Shown: piece by piece, positions 32,022 through 41,740 of the stretch
Numbering within the stretch: the first letter of the stretch is position 1
How the letters are laid out: each line of letters starts with the position of its first letter
DNA from: Heterodera schachtii
Lineage: Eukaryota; Nematoda; Chromadorea; Rhabditida; Heteroderidae
Assembly (NCBI GenBank): GCA_023374025.1
Contig: SIJG01000121.1
Coordinates: 76,705 to 140,704 of the forward strand
DNA: 64,000 nucleotides
Direction: 5' to 3'
The notes under the pieces: model-generated
Databases searched by the model: none
What the model saw: only the letters and a program-made list of their open reading frames with translations
What the model was told of the DNA's origin: nothing
Made by a program: the position numbers and the translations under genes

Positions 32022-32165
32022 ATGGCTTCCAACAATAATAATTTTCTGTTGCTCATTTTTCTGATCGTCGCATTGTTTCTCAACGACGGCTTCTGTCAGC
32101 AACAAAACAACAACAACAACAGCAAAAACAGCAGGTGCTGTGATTTTGATGAACAGCAATTTTAG
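32022..32165 (+). CDS. Small secreted Q/N-rich peptide (47 aa)
   Basis: ATG 32022 to TAG 32165 encodes MASNNNN, a hydrophobic core FLLLIFLIVALFL, and NDGFC. A signal-peptide cleavage after GFC would leave QQQNNNNNSKNSRCCDFDEQ plus QF, about 22 residues with a cysteine pair. A TATAAAAA box lies about 100 bases upstream. A deleted copy (22547) and a broken copy (27284) keep the same ends and flanks, and the CCDF tail is kept in the deleted copy, which supports it as a real coding unit. I do not recognise the family. A short secreted peptide in a plant-parasitic nematode could be an effector or a neuropeptide-like product; this is speculation. Confidence 0.7.
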   Translation: MASNNNNFLLLIFLIVALFLNDGFCQQQNNNNNSKNSRCCDFDEQQF

Positions 32166-32348
32166 AAATCCAAAAAATTAAAATTTTTAAAGGCTTTCCC
32201 ATTAAAAAAATGAAAATTAAACACGAAAATTCAAAGGGTAGTTGTGAGACAGGACGTGATCGCAATTTTCGTATCGCGGACATTTTTTCACAAGATTTTC
32301 TACCGCGTTTTGTGTCTCATTTTCGGTTTGGTCCGTATTCTATCCACC

Positions 32349-33390
32349 CCATGGTTTTCGCCAACTTTTTGCCAAATGTCCAATTAATTTGGTCATCGAT
32401 ACGACAAGTGATCGCATTGCTGAGTTCATTTTGCACAATATTTGGCCAATGATCGTGAAAAACATTTATGCGTTGGAATTGTCCTCCAAAAGTTTCCGCC
32501 GTTTGCGCAAATTCGTGCCGTCAATTCTCGACGACTGTCTATCGCTTCGCGTTGTCAATGCCTATTCCAGTGATTTCTTCACCGAATTTCCATGCGATGA
32601 CAGTGCTAATGCAAAGGATGGACAAGCCGTGGCCAAATGGCTGTTCACTCCACTTCAAAACAATGTGCCAAAGGTGTTCAAATGCGAGTTGAACACGGAT
32701 GATGGGAATTTGGCATCGAACATTGAAGCATTCAAAGCGGTGCTTACTAATAATTTATTTATTTGGCATTTTCACGATTTTTTGGGATTCATTTATCTGA
32801 CATTAATGATGTTGTTATTCGCCCAATTTTTGAATCCAACGGTTCTTCTCTTCCCCTCTTTGGCTTTTCATTGGACATCCAACGGACCATCTAACAATAA
32901 ATTGTAAAGTGCCATTTTTTGTTTTTCGTGCCGCCCTTCCCAAACCGAAAAATGTCATTCATTTATTATTCATATCGTATTTTCTTCATCAATTTTCCCA
33001 CATTTTAGGCTTTTGCCTCGGCTTCTTCCAGCGTCAATTTTATTGTCGTCATTCGATTTCCGTTGCCTTTTGCTACCTCCGTTATGTCATTTGATCAGAC
33101 CAACGAATTGACTCGGGAACAATTGGAATTGAAAATCATTGAAGACTACAACAATCTTTTTTTGCTGATCCGTTGTCCAATTGCGCGAGACGAAAGCAAA
33201 TGGACAAAATGGGAAGAGGAAGCGATTGGGTGGGAAATTGATGATCAGCGGAACACAATTGACATTTATATGAATGATGAGCGCGAAATTGGGGACGGGT
33301 TAGTGAATGCTTTTTTTCATAAATTGAATTTGTTTTTCAAGTTTTAGGCTTCTCGGCGAAATTCCCGACCCGAGTGATCAGCAGAAGTGA
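32349..33390 (+). pseudogene. Group B gene, 5'-truncated (plus strand)
   Basis: It begins inside the middle exon (FRQLFAKCPINLVIDTTSDR), directly behind the peptide gene; the anchor and F-box-like exons are missing. It continues with LHNIWPMIVKN, SANAKDGQAVAKWLFTP and FKA to a donor at 32740. The C-terminal exon 33009-33298 (MSFDQTNELTREQLELK, LIRCPIARDESKW) and tail 33348-33390 (LLGEIPDPSDQQK) are intact and in frame. Without the F-box-like part it is probably dead. The ARDESKWTKWEEEAIGW motif sets this plus-strand subgroup apart from the minus-strand B genes. Confidence 0.7.
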
Positions 33391-34744
33391 ATAATTTGGT
33401 TGTTAAGAAGTGATCGATCAAATTGATTTATGGAATTATTGATGTGCTCATACAAATTGTTTTCTTTTTTGTTGAATTGTCATTGATCAACATGGATTTG
33501 TGTTATGCCCCTTATGATAAATTCAGTGATTTCCTGAAAATGGAACATTTCCGACCAAACAAATGCACTACTTTTCTGAATTTGTTTGGCGCCAATATTT
33601 TGGTTGTCGTGAAAATGTTATATTTTCTGGTTGCATGTCTCTGAACAGACCTAAAAATGTATTTTTGAAAATTTGGTATTTTCTAGCCGGGGTTTGGAAT
33701 TATCGGATGTCAGATTGATGGTCAAGGCAATATTTTAGGCCCCATTTTTTTTCAAAAATTCATATAAAAGACGGAGAAAAATGGCATTGACTGTCACTTT
33801 TTGGTAAAAGTCGGGAACATTGGTCCCATAAAAAAAAGGACAAAAATGCTCATTTTAAGCGATTCTGAGTAGTACTCTGGGGTTTTCGAGGTCGCTGATC
33901 ACGATTATGATATTTGTTCCTAAATTGATCCAAAACAATCTAAATTTAGTCATAAATCATTGCAACACCAAAACATGATCATTCTATACAGATACGAACA
34001 TAAAAAATGAAATTCAAAAATTTGGACTTTCGACTTTTTGTTCGAATTCGATTCCGGGGTAGAAATTGTTCAAAAAGAATGTCAGATTAGTGATTAGCAA
34101 CTCAGAAAACCCCACAAAACATGCTTTCACGACTTTTTTGAACAAACTTTTCGTCCAAAAAAGCGGGGACCACTTGCAGTAATTGTTCGAATTCGGGTTA
34201 GGTGTTCGAAATTGGTCGAAATAAATATCATAATCGTGATCAGCGACCTCGAAAACCCCAGAGTACTACTCAGAATCGCTTAAAATGAGCATTTTTGTCC
34301 TTTTTTTTATGGGACCAATGTTCCCGACTTTTACCCACTTTTTTTTTGTACAAATGGTTGGTTAACAATTCAAGCGGCGGCGCCGTGCAAATGTTTATTT
34401 TCTTTGCTTTTTTAGCTCCTCCATTGTGTTCTAAATTATTCAATCACTTTTTTGTTTAATTTAAATAGACTAAAATTAGTTTTTTGGTTTCACACAAAAA
34501 AGACGAAATTGACCAACTGAACAATTGTTTCCTCTTTAAATAAAAGTCCGGTAAAAAAAAGAGATTTTACGGGAACAGTAAAATGAAGAAATTGGGACTT
34601 TGCTCCCGAATTTTTTAATGCTCTGTGTTGGAAACCATGGTTTAATAAAGGAATCTCCTGACTTACAATCAACAATTTGTTTTTTCAGTTTTACTAAGAT
34701 ATTTCAAATACGTCGAAATCTCTCAATTATTTGCCACCAACAAA
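33391..34744. other. Intergenic with a large foldback element
   Basis: 33391-33650 is the 3' flank shared by the plus-strand B copies (GAAGTGATCGATCAAATTGA ... ATTGTTTTC). 33803-34333 is the foldback described separately. 34340-34740 is AT-rich, with no gene seen. Confidence 0.55.
33803..34333. mobile_element. Foldback element with near-perfect 115-bp arms
   Basis: 33803-33919 (GGTAAAAGTCGGGAACATTG, GTCCCATAAAAAAAAGGAC, TTTTAAGCGATTCTGAGTAG, TACTCTGGGGTTTTCGAGGT, CGCTGATCACGATTATGATA) is repeated in reverse complement at 34219-34333 with almost no mismatch. The loop is about 300 bp and holds TTCGAACAAA-type dispersed repeat words. No protein. Confidence 0.85.
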
Positions 34745-36268
34745 ATGTCAGACAGCCGAAAAGAAGCAGAGGAAAAGATGGAAAAAGCAATGTAAATTAA
34801 ATTCAATGCCAATTTTAATTTTATTTTCCAATTTAAATTTTGTTTTTCTTTTTTTCAGTTTCATCTCCGCCGATTGTTGGCTTTGTGTGTTTGATCTGCT
34901 TGCGCCTTCACAACTTGGCCTTGGAATTGCGCTGATCAACTACCGATTTGACTTTTATGTGGACGAACACTTCAAAACCCGCAAATGGGCGTTGAAATCT
35001 TTTCAAATTGGAAGCAAAATTGGCGAGAATGGCACAAAGGAAATGGCAATTGTCAAATTTTATAATGGAAAAGCATTACCAATTCCACAAATTCAAATGC
35101 CACGCAAAGTCAACGGATTCAAACACATGAGCATCTCGTATAATTTGATTCAATATAAAATGTAAACATCATTTTCCATTTGGCCAATGATCGCAAAAAA
35201 TATTCGTACCATCGAATTTTACAATAGTTTTTTTCGCCGTTTGCGTCCATTCGTCCCGTCACTGTTCAACGATTGTCCATCTCTTGGCATTGTCTCTTTC
35301 GATGCTGAGGATATGTTCCCCGAATTTCCACCCGATGACAATGCCAATGCAAAGGATGGCCAAGCGGTGGCCAACTGGCTTTTCACTCCATTTCAAAACA
35401 ATGTGCCAAAGGTGTTCAGATGCTGGTTGAAGAAGGATGGTGGGAATTGGTCATCGAGAATTGCAGCATTTAAAGCGGTGCTTACCATTAACTAATTAAT
35501 AGAGATCGGATTTGTATGGATTTTCTTCCCATTTGATGGACACGATATTTTGAAAAAAAATTTTTGAAAATTGTCGAAAACTCGACAAAATTTTGTCCAT
35601 ATAAATGCGGGTAAAAACCCAATCGTACGTCCACGACTCGTACCGTTTTTCGACAAAAAAAAAATTGTCATAACTTTGGTCTAAATAGACCAATTTAAGC
35701 ATTCTTTGTATCATTCAATAGCTCTAAAAAAAATTAAAATGTTTTTTTTTCAGTTTTGTTTGAAGATAGAGAATCAATCTTAAGGGCTATCGAATGATAT
35801 CAACAATGTTTAATTTAGTCGACTTTGACAAAAGTTATGACAATATTTTTGTCTCGAAAAACAGTACTAGTTGGATTTACTAATTAATATTTTAAAGTTT
35901 TCGCCTCTTTTAGGCTTTTGCCTCGGCTTCATCTTCTGCAAATTTGATTGCTGTCATTTGGTCGTATTTTGCTGACTCCGTTTTGCCATTTGATCTCATC
36001 AACGAATTGACTCGTGAACAATTGGCATTGAAGAGGATTAACAAAAGCGATCGTTTTCTGCTGATCCGTTGTCCAATTGTGCGAGACGAAAGCAAATGGA
36101 CAAAATGGGAGAAGGAAGCGATTGGCTGGCAAATTTATGGGCAATGGAATCAAATTGGCATTTATATTTATGATGGTAACATCGTGGACGGGTCTTGATT
36201 TTTTAAAAATTCAAATTTATTTATTTATTTTTAGGCCTCGAATAACTCCCGGCCCAAGTGATCAATAG
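34745..36268 (+). pseudogene. Group B gene without membrane anchor, middle exon damaged
   Basis: Exon 1 (34745-34791) encodes MSDSRKEAEEKMEKA, a charged non-hydrophobic start. The F-box-like exon 34859-35137 is intact (FISADCWLCVFDLLAPSQLG, LINYRFDFYVDEHF). The middle exon has lost its first part and its acceptor: after the donor at 35138 the coding resumes at IWPMIAKNIRTIEFY (about 35180) with no AG in place. The rest is open: NANAKDGQAVANWLFTP, FKA (to 35477); 35914-36191 PFDLINELTREQLALK, LIRCPIVRDESKWTKWEKEA; tail 36235-36268 RITPGPSDQ. The last-but-one donor is GTCTTG, unlike its sisters. Probably non-functional, or spliced in a way I cannot see. Confidence 0.65.
35501..35878. mobile_element. 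Insertion in an intron, flanked by ACTAATTAAT
   Basis: The 10-base word ACTAATTAAT stands at 35491-35500 and again at 35879-35888, and the intron is about 380 bp longer than in sister genes. The insert begins AGAGATCGGATTT, like the hAT-type end at 2055, but its right end does not mirror it. It contains the foldback-family words TGTATCATTCAATAGCTC and CTATCGAATGATATCAACAA. Confidence 0.6.
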
Positions 36269-36700
36269 AAGTGAATGATTGTTGAGAAGTGATCCGATCA
36301 ATTTGAATTATGGAATATTGACTTTATCATAAAAATTGTTCTTTTTTGTTCTTCGTTGGAATAATCATTTTTGGATTTGTGTTATGCCATTTGGGTATTT
36401 TATGGTTTTCTGAAATGTAAAAATTGTTATCAAATACTTATAACCTCAATTTTCAAAAAAATTTTCCTTGCGCTAACTATTGTCATCACATGATTTCCCT
36501 GTTCCTTAAAAGTTGTGAAAAAGCCTGCCGCAAAAATGGGTCGATCAATTTGACAACAAAAAAGTGCCAAAAGGGTGGAAGTCGGTGCTAATTTGTAAGC
36601 CTTTGTTCGGATGGATTGATTTGTATTAGAGTTGAGCGGTACCTGTACTCATGGACGGTAAAAAATCAAAAAAATTGCCAAAAAATAATTGGCGTAAAAC
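36269..36700. other. Intergenic, no gene seen
   Basis: The first 120 bases are the 3' flank typical of the plus-strand B copies (GAAGTGATCCGATCAATTTG). The rest has no coding signal. Confidence 0.5.
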
Positions 36701-36702
36701 AA

Positions 36703-37606
36703 AATCCCATCGATTTTCTCCGTCATTTTTGCCAACTTTTCGGTGTCTGTCCGATTGATTTGTCCATCGGAACGAACGGTGGTGATCATTACAATTTGGA
36801 GTTCATTTTGCGCAACATTTGGCCAATGCTCGGAAAAAACATTCACGTGATGAAATTGTCCCGCGGAATTTTCCACCGTTTGCGCCAATTTGCTCCATCA
36901 ACAATTCTCAACGACTACCCATCGCTTCGCTTTGTTTCGTTAATTTTTGATAATCTCTTCGCCGAATTCCCTGCCGATGACAGTGCCGCGGCATCGGATG
37001 GACAATCATTGGCAAAATGGCTTTTCACTCCACTTCAAAACGATGTGCCGAAGATGTTCAACTGCGGGTGGCTTGATGGTCATGCGTATATGGTGTCGAA
37101 ATTTGAAGACTTCAAAGCGGTGATTATTGATTTGGCACTTTTACGGGCTTTGGGATTCTCTGACAAAAAATTATCTCCTTTTTTAATCAATTTTCCCTTA
37201 TTTTAGGCCTTTGCCTCGGCTTCATCTCCTGCCAATTTCATCATAGTCTTTTGGTATCTTTCGCCTTTTGCTGACTCCGTTGTGCCATTTGCGCTGACCA
37301 ACGAATTGACCCGTGAACAATTGGCATTGAAAATAGTTGACAATAACCGCCGTTTTCTGTTGGTCCGTTGTCCAATTGCGCGAGACGAAAGCAAATGGAC
37401 AAAATGGGAAGAGGAAGCGATTGATTGGCAAATTCCTTATCATTGGAGCAGTATTGACATTCAAATTGGTGATGATGAGGACGAAATCGGAGACGGGTCA
37501 GCGAATGTTTATCCAAAAATGCAATTTAAAATTTTTTTTTTCGGTTTTTAGACTTCTCGACACAACTCCCGACTCAAGTGATTATTATAGCAGCAGCAGT
37601 GAATGA
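36703..37606 (+). pseudogene. Group B gene, 5'-truncated (plus strand)
   Basis: Starts in the middle exon (NPIDFLRHFCQLFGVCPIDL). No F-box-like exon lies upstream. Open motifs: LRNIWPMLGKNIH, SAAASDGQSLAKWLFTPLQN, FKA (to 37119); C-terminal exon 37207-37496 (PFALTNELTREQLALK, LVRCPIARDESKWTKWEEEA); tail 37552-37606 LLDTTPDSSDYYSSSSE and stop. Splice sites are good, so the fragment could still be expressed from a new upstream start, but the adaptor part is missing. Confidence 0.7.
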
Positions 37607-37846
37607 ATGAATGATTTGCTGAGAAGTGATCGACAGATTTAAAAGATGGAATTGCCAAATGAATTTTAGGCTATTTTGACGTGCTTGTAAAAATTGTTTC
37701 TTTTTTTTTGTTGTTGGAATAATTATCATAATAATGAAGTCGACTTTTAGTTATGAAAAATCTCGAAATAGCGTTAATTAAAATAGTGAGGAAAATGCGA
37801 AAAAATAGTCATTATTCAAAAAATTTGTCATTATTCAAAATTTGTC
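37607..37846. other. 3' flank of a Group B copy
   Basis: Shares GAGAAGTGATCGA and TGTAAAAATTGTTTC...GTTGTTGGAAT with the flanks at 33400, 36270 and 41540. TTCAAAAAATTTGTCATTAT words precede the retroelement. Nothing else seen. Confidence 0.5.
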
Positions 37847-38578
37847 ATGATTGGAAAGCGTCCTTCTTCCCATCTATCTCCCCCCTCAGACAACGCATCA
37901 AAGAAATCCACCTCTGACTATCCATACACCGCACTCAGTGACCAACTTGCGGAGATTTCACAACAAATGGACAACAACAGTGCCGACCCGGTCACCAAAC
38001 AACTTCTGCAAATTTGTGTCGCACTTTTGCAGCAAGTTCAAAAACAGCAGGCCGTCATCTCCGAGCAGGACCACGAACTCCAACACTTCCGACAACAGAA
38101 AATGATGGAAGAGGCCATTCAGAACCATGAGCGGCGCCGAAGTGTGGTGGTGCAAGGCTTGCCCGAACCGGTCGGGGACAAACCATCGGAACGAGTGGCC
38201 GCCGACCGGACTGAATTGTCGCGCGTACTCGACGAGCTTGGCGTCGAGTGCCCGATTTCTAGCTATAGAATGGGGCCTACTTACCAAGCTGGTTCAGGTC
38301 ACCGCCCGCGCTTAATCAAAATCATTCTCCCGGCCTCAAAATTCCAAAGGCAGCTGCTGGCGGAATGGAACAAAAAACGGGCCCACATCAAGCAAAGCGG
38401 GAAGTGGCAACACCTGAACATTCGACCATCGCTCAGTCCGGCAGAACTGGAGGAGCGCAGGGCGATGCAAAAAGAATGCACAGAGCGAAGGAAGGCCGAA
38501 CCCAATGCCGACTGGATCATTTACGCCGGAAACATTGTCAAGCGATCGGAGGTGCCCAATTTTCGTAAAAACAATTGA
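37847..38578 (+). CDS. ORF1 protein of the non-LTR element (243 aa)
   Basis: Starts MIGKRPSSHLSPPSDNASKK. A likely coiled coil covers roughly residues 55-100 (LLQICVALLQQVQKQQAVIS, EQDHELQHF). An RRM-like or CR1-type ORF1 domain follows (RRSVVVQGLPEP, SYRMGPTYQ, RLIKIILPASKFQRQLL), and a basic C-terminus (LEERRAMQKECTERRKAE, NIVKRSEVPNF). ORF1 proteins of this type bind element RNA. The frame is intact. A second, divergent copy of this protein type is at 1130-1700. Confidence 0.75.
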   Translation: MIGKRPSSHLSPPSDNASKKSTSDYPYTALSDQLAEISQQMDNNSADPVTKQLLQICVALLQQVQKQQAVISEQDHELQHFRQQKMMEEAIQNHERRRSVVVQGLPEPVGDKPSERVAADRTELSRVLDELGVECPISSYRMGPTYQAGSGHRPRLIKIILPASKFQRQLLAEWNKKRAHIKQSGKWQHLNIRPSLSPAELEERRAMQKECTERRKAEPNADWIIYAGNIVKRSEVPNFRKNN

Positions 38579-38683
38579 CTTTTCACCAAATCACTTTTGA
38601 ACAATAAATATTTCTCACAAAATAGAAATGGCTTTTCCGGTTTTAAACATGTTAGACCCAATAACCCAATACCGAAAATAGGG

Positions 38684-39090
38684 GAAGTTAAAGCCTGCTT
38701 AGTTAATATAAGATCGATTTACAACAAAATTGATGAAATTTCCTTAAATTTGGTAAATAAAAACATAGAAATTTGTTAACTGAAACATGGACAAAGGAGG
38801 AGAACCCCATCATCTTTAGTCCATGGATAATCGAAAACTATCTTTATTCTTTGTCATAGAAAATCTCAAAAATTAACGCGTGGGGATGGTTGCGGTGTTT
38901 TAATTAAGAAAGAAATTGAGTTTTTTGTAAAATTTTCTGAAACAAAATATAATTGTGAAATTTTGGTTTTTCAACTTCAAAAACTAAAATCAATCAGATT
39001 TGTGCTTGTTTACCGGCCACCTAAGACAACACATAGACAAACCAAGGAACTTTTTAAATTTTTAGAAACATTTTATAGCCACAATTGTGT
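38684..39090 (+). pseudogene. Endonuclease domain of the non-LTR element, frameshifted
   Basis: Pieces of an APE-type endonuclease in alternating frames: KACLVNIRSIYNKIDEIS (38684-38778), then after a frameshift LTETWTKEENPIIF, then in another frame GDGCGVLIKKEIEFF and FVLVYRPPKT, and a last shift near 39090 into the frame that begins CCDFNFPNKDLVW. At least three frameshifts make the endonuclease dead, so this copy cannot mobilise itself. Confidence 0.75.
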
Positions 39091-41390
39091 TGTGTTGTGA
39101 TTTTAATTTCCCGAATAAGGACCTGGTATGGAAGGAAGGGCAGCCCATTTCTATGAGTAAATTTGGTGAAATTTTTTGCCACTTTTTTAGTAAGCTTTCT
39201 TTTTTCAATGCCACGAATGGACCCACCAGGGAAAATTCGTGGTTAGATTTAATTTTACCGGCGAATGATCAAATTGTAAAGCAATGTACTATTGAAGGTG
39301 GTGTTTTTTCCTCAGATCATTTAGCGCAAATTTTTACATTGACTATTCCAAAAACACTACAAAAAACAAGATTCTTTTATACTCGACGGTTTTTTCCGTC
39401 GAATGTGTCTCTTTTTAATATTATGGTTTCTTCTAGAATTAGCGCTTTATCTAATGAACATTTTAGTGTGAACGAAAAATACAACGCCTTTAATAATACA
39501 TTGCTAGAAACCTTAAACGAGTGTATTCCAATGAAAAGAATTACCAAAAAAGATTTGACCCCTAAATATCCAACGCATTTAATTGCATCCATCAAAGAGA
39601 AAGCCAGACTGTATAGGCAATGTAAGACTGACCGAACGAAAAAGCCACTTTATGATAGCATTAGTTTACATATAAAAATACAAACAAATAAATTTCACTC
39701 GCAAACTGAGAAAAAGGCTATTTCAAAGGGAAGAAATTCCATTTTTAAATACCTACAAAAATACGATGTTAATCCCTTTGAAATACCGAATTTAGTCTTT
39801 GAAGACAAATGCTATCATGATGGTGATGAAAAATGTGAATTATTTGCCAACTTATTTGCAAATTCGTTTAACAATTCTGATGTTGACCCAGGCTACCTAA
39901 GCTTGGGCAACACTTTTGTTAATCAATGCTTTATATCAGATATAAACTTTAACATCATCGAGACACAAAAACTTTTGAAAAAACTTCCGAATAAAAACGG
40001 GACCTCCCCGGATAATATTAGCTATAAAACATTGAAAAACTGCCATTCTTCATTAGCAACTATTATTACTGACCTATTCAGGATTTCATTAGACTCTGGT
40101 TCTCTTCCAAATATCTGGAAGGAATCAATAGTTTTTCCTCTTTTCAAAAAAGGGGATAAATTTAATCCTGAAAATTATAGGCCTATTTCTATAACCTGCT
40201 CACTTTGCAGGGTTATGGAAAGAATTCTTAGCCAAAATATTTACAACTTTCTCCTAAAAAACAATAAAATTTCGGAATACCAATTTGGTTTTGTTAGAAA
40301 TAGGTCTACGACAAGTCAACTAATAACAGTTGTAGAAGATTGGTACGAGGCAATTATAAATGGAAAAAATGTTGACTGTATTTATATTGATTTTCAAAAA
40401 GCATTTGACTCATTGCCCCATAATTTACTTTTATACAAATTGGAAAAAATTGGTATAAAGGGCAAACTTTTAATGTGGATAAAGTGCTTTTTGTGTAATA
40501 GGACTTTTCGAGTTAAAATTGGGGATTCTTTATCCTCAAGTAAAAAAGTTGGCTCTGGCGTCCCCCAGGGTTCTGTCCTGGGCCCTTTATTATTTTTGAT
40601 TTATATTAACGATCTTCCTGATGCTTTGCCATCAGGAGTGAAAATAAAATTATATGCTGATGATGTTAAAATGTATATTTGTTATAAAGCAAGAGCTGAC
40701 ACAGAAATTATGCATAAAGCATTGCATAATTTATTCGAATGGGCAAATAAATGGCAAATAAAAGTTTCAATTCAAAAAACTTTTATATTATATTTGGGTT
40801 CAAAAAACCCAAAAGAAACATATAAATTTGATGGAAATACAATAAATGCTGTGGATACAATTAGGGATTTAGGAGTAAACATTGATAACAAATTACAATT
40901 TTCCGATCATGTAAACCAAATAACAAGGAATACGTATTTACGTATGCGTTCCTTGTTTAGAATAATTAAATCTAAATCCTCTAAAATTTGGATTACATTA
41001 TATAAAACTTATATTAGGCCTTTATTGGAATACGCTCCGGAGGTTTGGAATCCGTCTCTTCAAAAAAATATTAAAAAAATCGAAAAGTGTCAAAAATATT
41101 TCACCAAAAGGGTATTTTTTAAATGCAGCCTTCCACCAATTCCCTACCAAAATCGATTAGAATACCTGCAGCTGCCAACACTTGAGAATAGGCGAAACTT
41201 ATTCGATCTGTTCATGGCGCATAAAATTGTTTATGGCCGAACAGATCTGAAACTTTTCTCCATTTTTAGACCATCAACACGATTCAATATTCCTTTCTAC
41301 CGATTTAACACAAAATATAAATTAGGCAAAAAATTCATTCCCTTTGCTGGGAGGGCAACCAAAATTGACCTTATTTATTGTTTCCTTTGA
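39087..41390 (+). CDS. Reverse transcriptase part of ORF2 (open, 767 codons)
   Basis: The frame starts in the end of the endonuclease (CDFNFPN). The RT fingers and palm are complete: ENYRPISITCSLCRVMERIL, EYQFGFVRNRSTTSQL, IYIDFQKAFDSLPHN (about residue 434), GSGVPQGSVLGPLLFLIYIN, and the catalytic YADD at residues 523-526. The C-terminal part has RDLGVNIDNKLQFSDHVNQI and RPLLEYAPEVWNPSL, as in CR1/Jockey elements. The first Met here is not the true start; the natural ORF2 would begin near 38600. Confidence 0.85.
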   Translation: MLCCDFNFPNKDLVWKEGQPISMSKFGEIFCHFFSKLSFFNATNGPTRENSWLDLILPANDQIVKQCTIEGGVFSSDHLAQIFTLTIPKTLQKTRFFYTRRFFPSNVSLFNIMVSSRISALSNEHFSVNEKYNAFNNTLLETLNECIPMKRITKKDLTPKYPTHLIASIKEKARLYRQCKTDRTKKPLYDSISLHIKIQTNKFHSQTEKKAISKGRNSIFKYLQKYDVNPFEIPNLVFEDKCYHDGDEKCELFANLFANSFNNSDVDPGYLSLGNTFVNQCFISDINFNIIETQKLLKKLPNKNGTSPDNISYKTLKNCHSSLATIITDLFRISLDSGSLPNIWKESIVFPLFKKGDKFNPENYRPISITCSLCRVMERILSQNIYNFLLKNNKISEYQFGFVRNRSTTSQLITVVEDWYEAIINGKNVDCIYIDFQKAFDSLPHNLLLYKLEKIGIKGKLLMWIKCFLCNRTFRVKIGDSLSSSKKVGSGVPQGSVLGPLLFLIYINDLPDALPSGVKIKLYADDVKMYICYKARADTEIMHKALHNLFEWANKWQIKVSIQKTFILYLGSKNPKETYKFDGNTINAVDTIRDLGVNIDNKLQFSDHVNQITRNTYLRMRSLFRIIKSKSSKIWITLYKTYIRPLLEYAPEVWNPSLQKNIKKIEKCQKYFTKRVFFKCSLPPIPYQNRLEYLQLPTLENRRNLFDLFMAHKIVYGRTDLKLFSIFRPSTRFNIPFYRFNTKYKLGKKFIPFAGRATKIDLIYCFL

Positions 41391-41519
41391 CGATGATTTT
41401 TTATTGTTTTATTATCCATTTGCTTGTGCACTATTTTATGTTTTCATATGTCCACGAAGTAAGTGGATTTTCCCTTTCGTGGATTATTTTTCTTTGTGAC
41501 AAATAAAATAAAAAAAAAC

Positions 41520-41740
41520 TCCCGGCCCAAGTGATCAACAAAAGAAGTGAATTGTTGAGAAGTGATCGATCTAATTGAATTGCGGAGTTGGAGAACGAAT
41601 TTGAGCCCATATTATTGTAATGATCAACTTTTATTTGGTTTGTGTTATATGTACAATAATTTGAATCATGAAATTTGTTGAAATCGATGCGCTCGTAAAA
41701 ATTGTTTTATTTGTTGTTGGAATGACGAACATGGTTTTTT
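41520..41740 (+). pseudogene. Group B 3' end relic behind the non-LTR element
   Basis: CTCCCGGCCCAAGTGATCAA plus CAAAAGAAGTGAATTGTTGA matches 36245-36290, the end of the tail exon and 3' flank. The match continues to GCTCGTAAAAATTGTTTTAT and TTGTTGGAATGACG as at 37690. The upstream exons are displaced by the element. Confidence 0.65.

Larger units (their letters stand above)
37847..41519 (+). mobile_element. CR1/Jockey-like non-LTR retrotransposon
   Basis: Two-gene layout: ORF1 (37847-38578), then a damaged endonuclease region (38684-39090) and an open reverse transcriptase frame to 41390. It ends near 41519 in an A-rich tail (GACAAATAAAATAAAAAAAA). Right after it the 3' flank of a Group B gene resumes (CTCCCGGCCCAAGTGATCAA), so the element was inserted into a fourth plus-strand B copy. 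Clade assignment is from the RT motifs, not from a tree. Confidence 0.85.
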
